Part shown: piece after piece, positions 63,607 to 64,000 of the stretch | How positions within the stretch are numbered: position 1 is the first letter of the stretch | How the letters are laid out: each line of letters opens with the position of its first letter | Source of the DNA: Flavobacterium azizsancarii | GTDB lineage: Bacteria; Bacteroidota; Bacteroidia; Flavobacteriales; Flavobacteriaceae | Assembly: GCF_027980145.1 (NCBI RefSeq) | Contig: NZ_JAMZNK010000020.1 | Coordinates: 1 to 64,000 of the forward strand | Length of the DNA: 64,000 nt | Direction: 5' to 3' | The notes under the pieces: generated by a model | What the model was told of the DNA's origin: nothing | Databases searched by the model: none | Seen by the model: the letters and a program-made list of their open reading frames with translations, nothing else | Program-made: the position numbers and the translations under genes

Positions 63607-64000
63607 ATGGTAAAAGATTTATTCGAAAGAATTCAGAACAATAAAGGGCCATTAGGAAAATGGGCTTCACAAGCTGAGGGATATTTTGTGTTCCCTAAAT
63701 TAGAAGGTGAACTTGGTCCTAGAATGAAATTTGGTGGAAAAGATATTTTAAATTGGAGTTTGAATGACTATTTAGGTCTCGCAAATCACCCGGAAGTTCG
63801 TCAGGCAGATATTGATGCAGCAACTCAGTTTGGTGCAGCTTACCCAATGGGAGCCCGCATGATGTCAGGACATACTAAATATCATGAGCAATTAGAAAAT
63901 GAATTGGCTGAGTTTGTAATGAAACCGGCTGCTTATTTATTGAATTTTGGTTATCAGGGAATGGTTTCGACTATTGACGCTTTAGTAACTAAAAACGATA
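63607..64000 (+). CDS. AONS/serine palmitoyltransferase-like PLP enzyme (partial)
   Basis: 131 codons from the ATG at 63607 to the window end; the gene continues outside. The start VKDLFERIQNNKGPLGKWAS, then NWSLNDYLGLANHPEVRQAD and the block YPMGARMMSGHTKYHEQLEN are typical of the alpha-oxoamine synthase family (8-amino-7-oxononanoate synthase, 2-amino-3-ketobutyrate ligase, serine palmitoyltransferase). In flavobacteria the form with this N-terminus may make sphingolipid bases; that is an inference. The PLP lysine lies beyond the window. Confidence 0.85.
   Translation, partial: MVKDLFERIQNNKGPLGKWASQAEGYFVFPKLEGELGPRMKFGGKDILNWSLNDYLGLANHPEVRQADIDAATQFGAAYPMGARMMSGHTKYHEQLENELAEFVMKPAAYLLNFGYQGMVSTIDALVTKND

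Overview
The window looks like a chromosomal segment of a Flavobacterium-type member of the Bacteroidota. Evidence seen directly: low GC, SusC/SusD outer-membrane pairs, many Sec signal peptides ending in Ala-Gln, promoters with the Bacteroidota -7 element TAnnTTTG, and intergenic spaces filled with the inverted repeats typical of this genus. I saw no tRNA, rRNA or CRISPR array.

Layout. 1-110 is the 3' end (domains V and VI) of a group II intron. 128-16040 is an amino-sugar utilisation locus: SusC, SusD, a DUF3472 protein and a GH109 N-acetylgalactosaminidase on the minus strand; a CBM9-like protein, a LacI-type regulator, a GHMP sugar kinase, a nucleotidyltransferase, a NagP/GluP-like permease and a NagB-PIG-L fusion. 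Two of its promoters carry the same operator pair at the same distance. 16387-18333 holds small membrane proteins, two of them paralogues with copied promoters. 18523-31486 is mostly housekeeping (pyrG, yidC, mnmA, Nudix, acyltransferase) with two decayed genes and an exported PEP-synthase/glucan-dikinase-like protein.

31640-40236 is the most unusual part. An ECF sigma factor and a membrane protein lie opposite a two-gene unit. The first gene encodes a SusC-like beta-barrel with no plug domain. The second, four bases later, encodes a 1511-residue alpha-2-macroglobulin-like protein that carries a complete SusC-type TonB box and plug plus an intact thioester motif. I infer a split TonB-dependent receptor whose plug is supplied by a macroglobulin.

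40312-55973 carries a membrane metalloprotease, pepD, a DUF389 protein, a DEAD-box helicase with RGG repeats, rdgB, an ABC exporter, a GH88 hydrolase, paired lipoproteins, a MITE-like element inside a terminator, a glutamate-synthase-like protein and a NYN-LOTUS protein. 56111-63385 is a nitrite/NO module: an Fe-S Rrf2 regulator, azurin, Ric, a heme-copper-oxidase-I-like membrane protein, and a nirK (fused to cytochrome c)-SUMF1-SCO operon. A shared palindrome upstream of the regulator, ric and nirK suggests one NO-responsive regulon. The window ends inside an AONS-family PLP enzyme gene.
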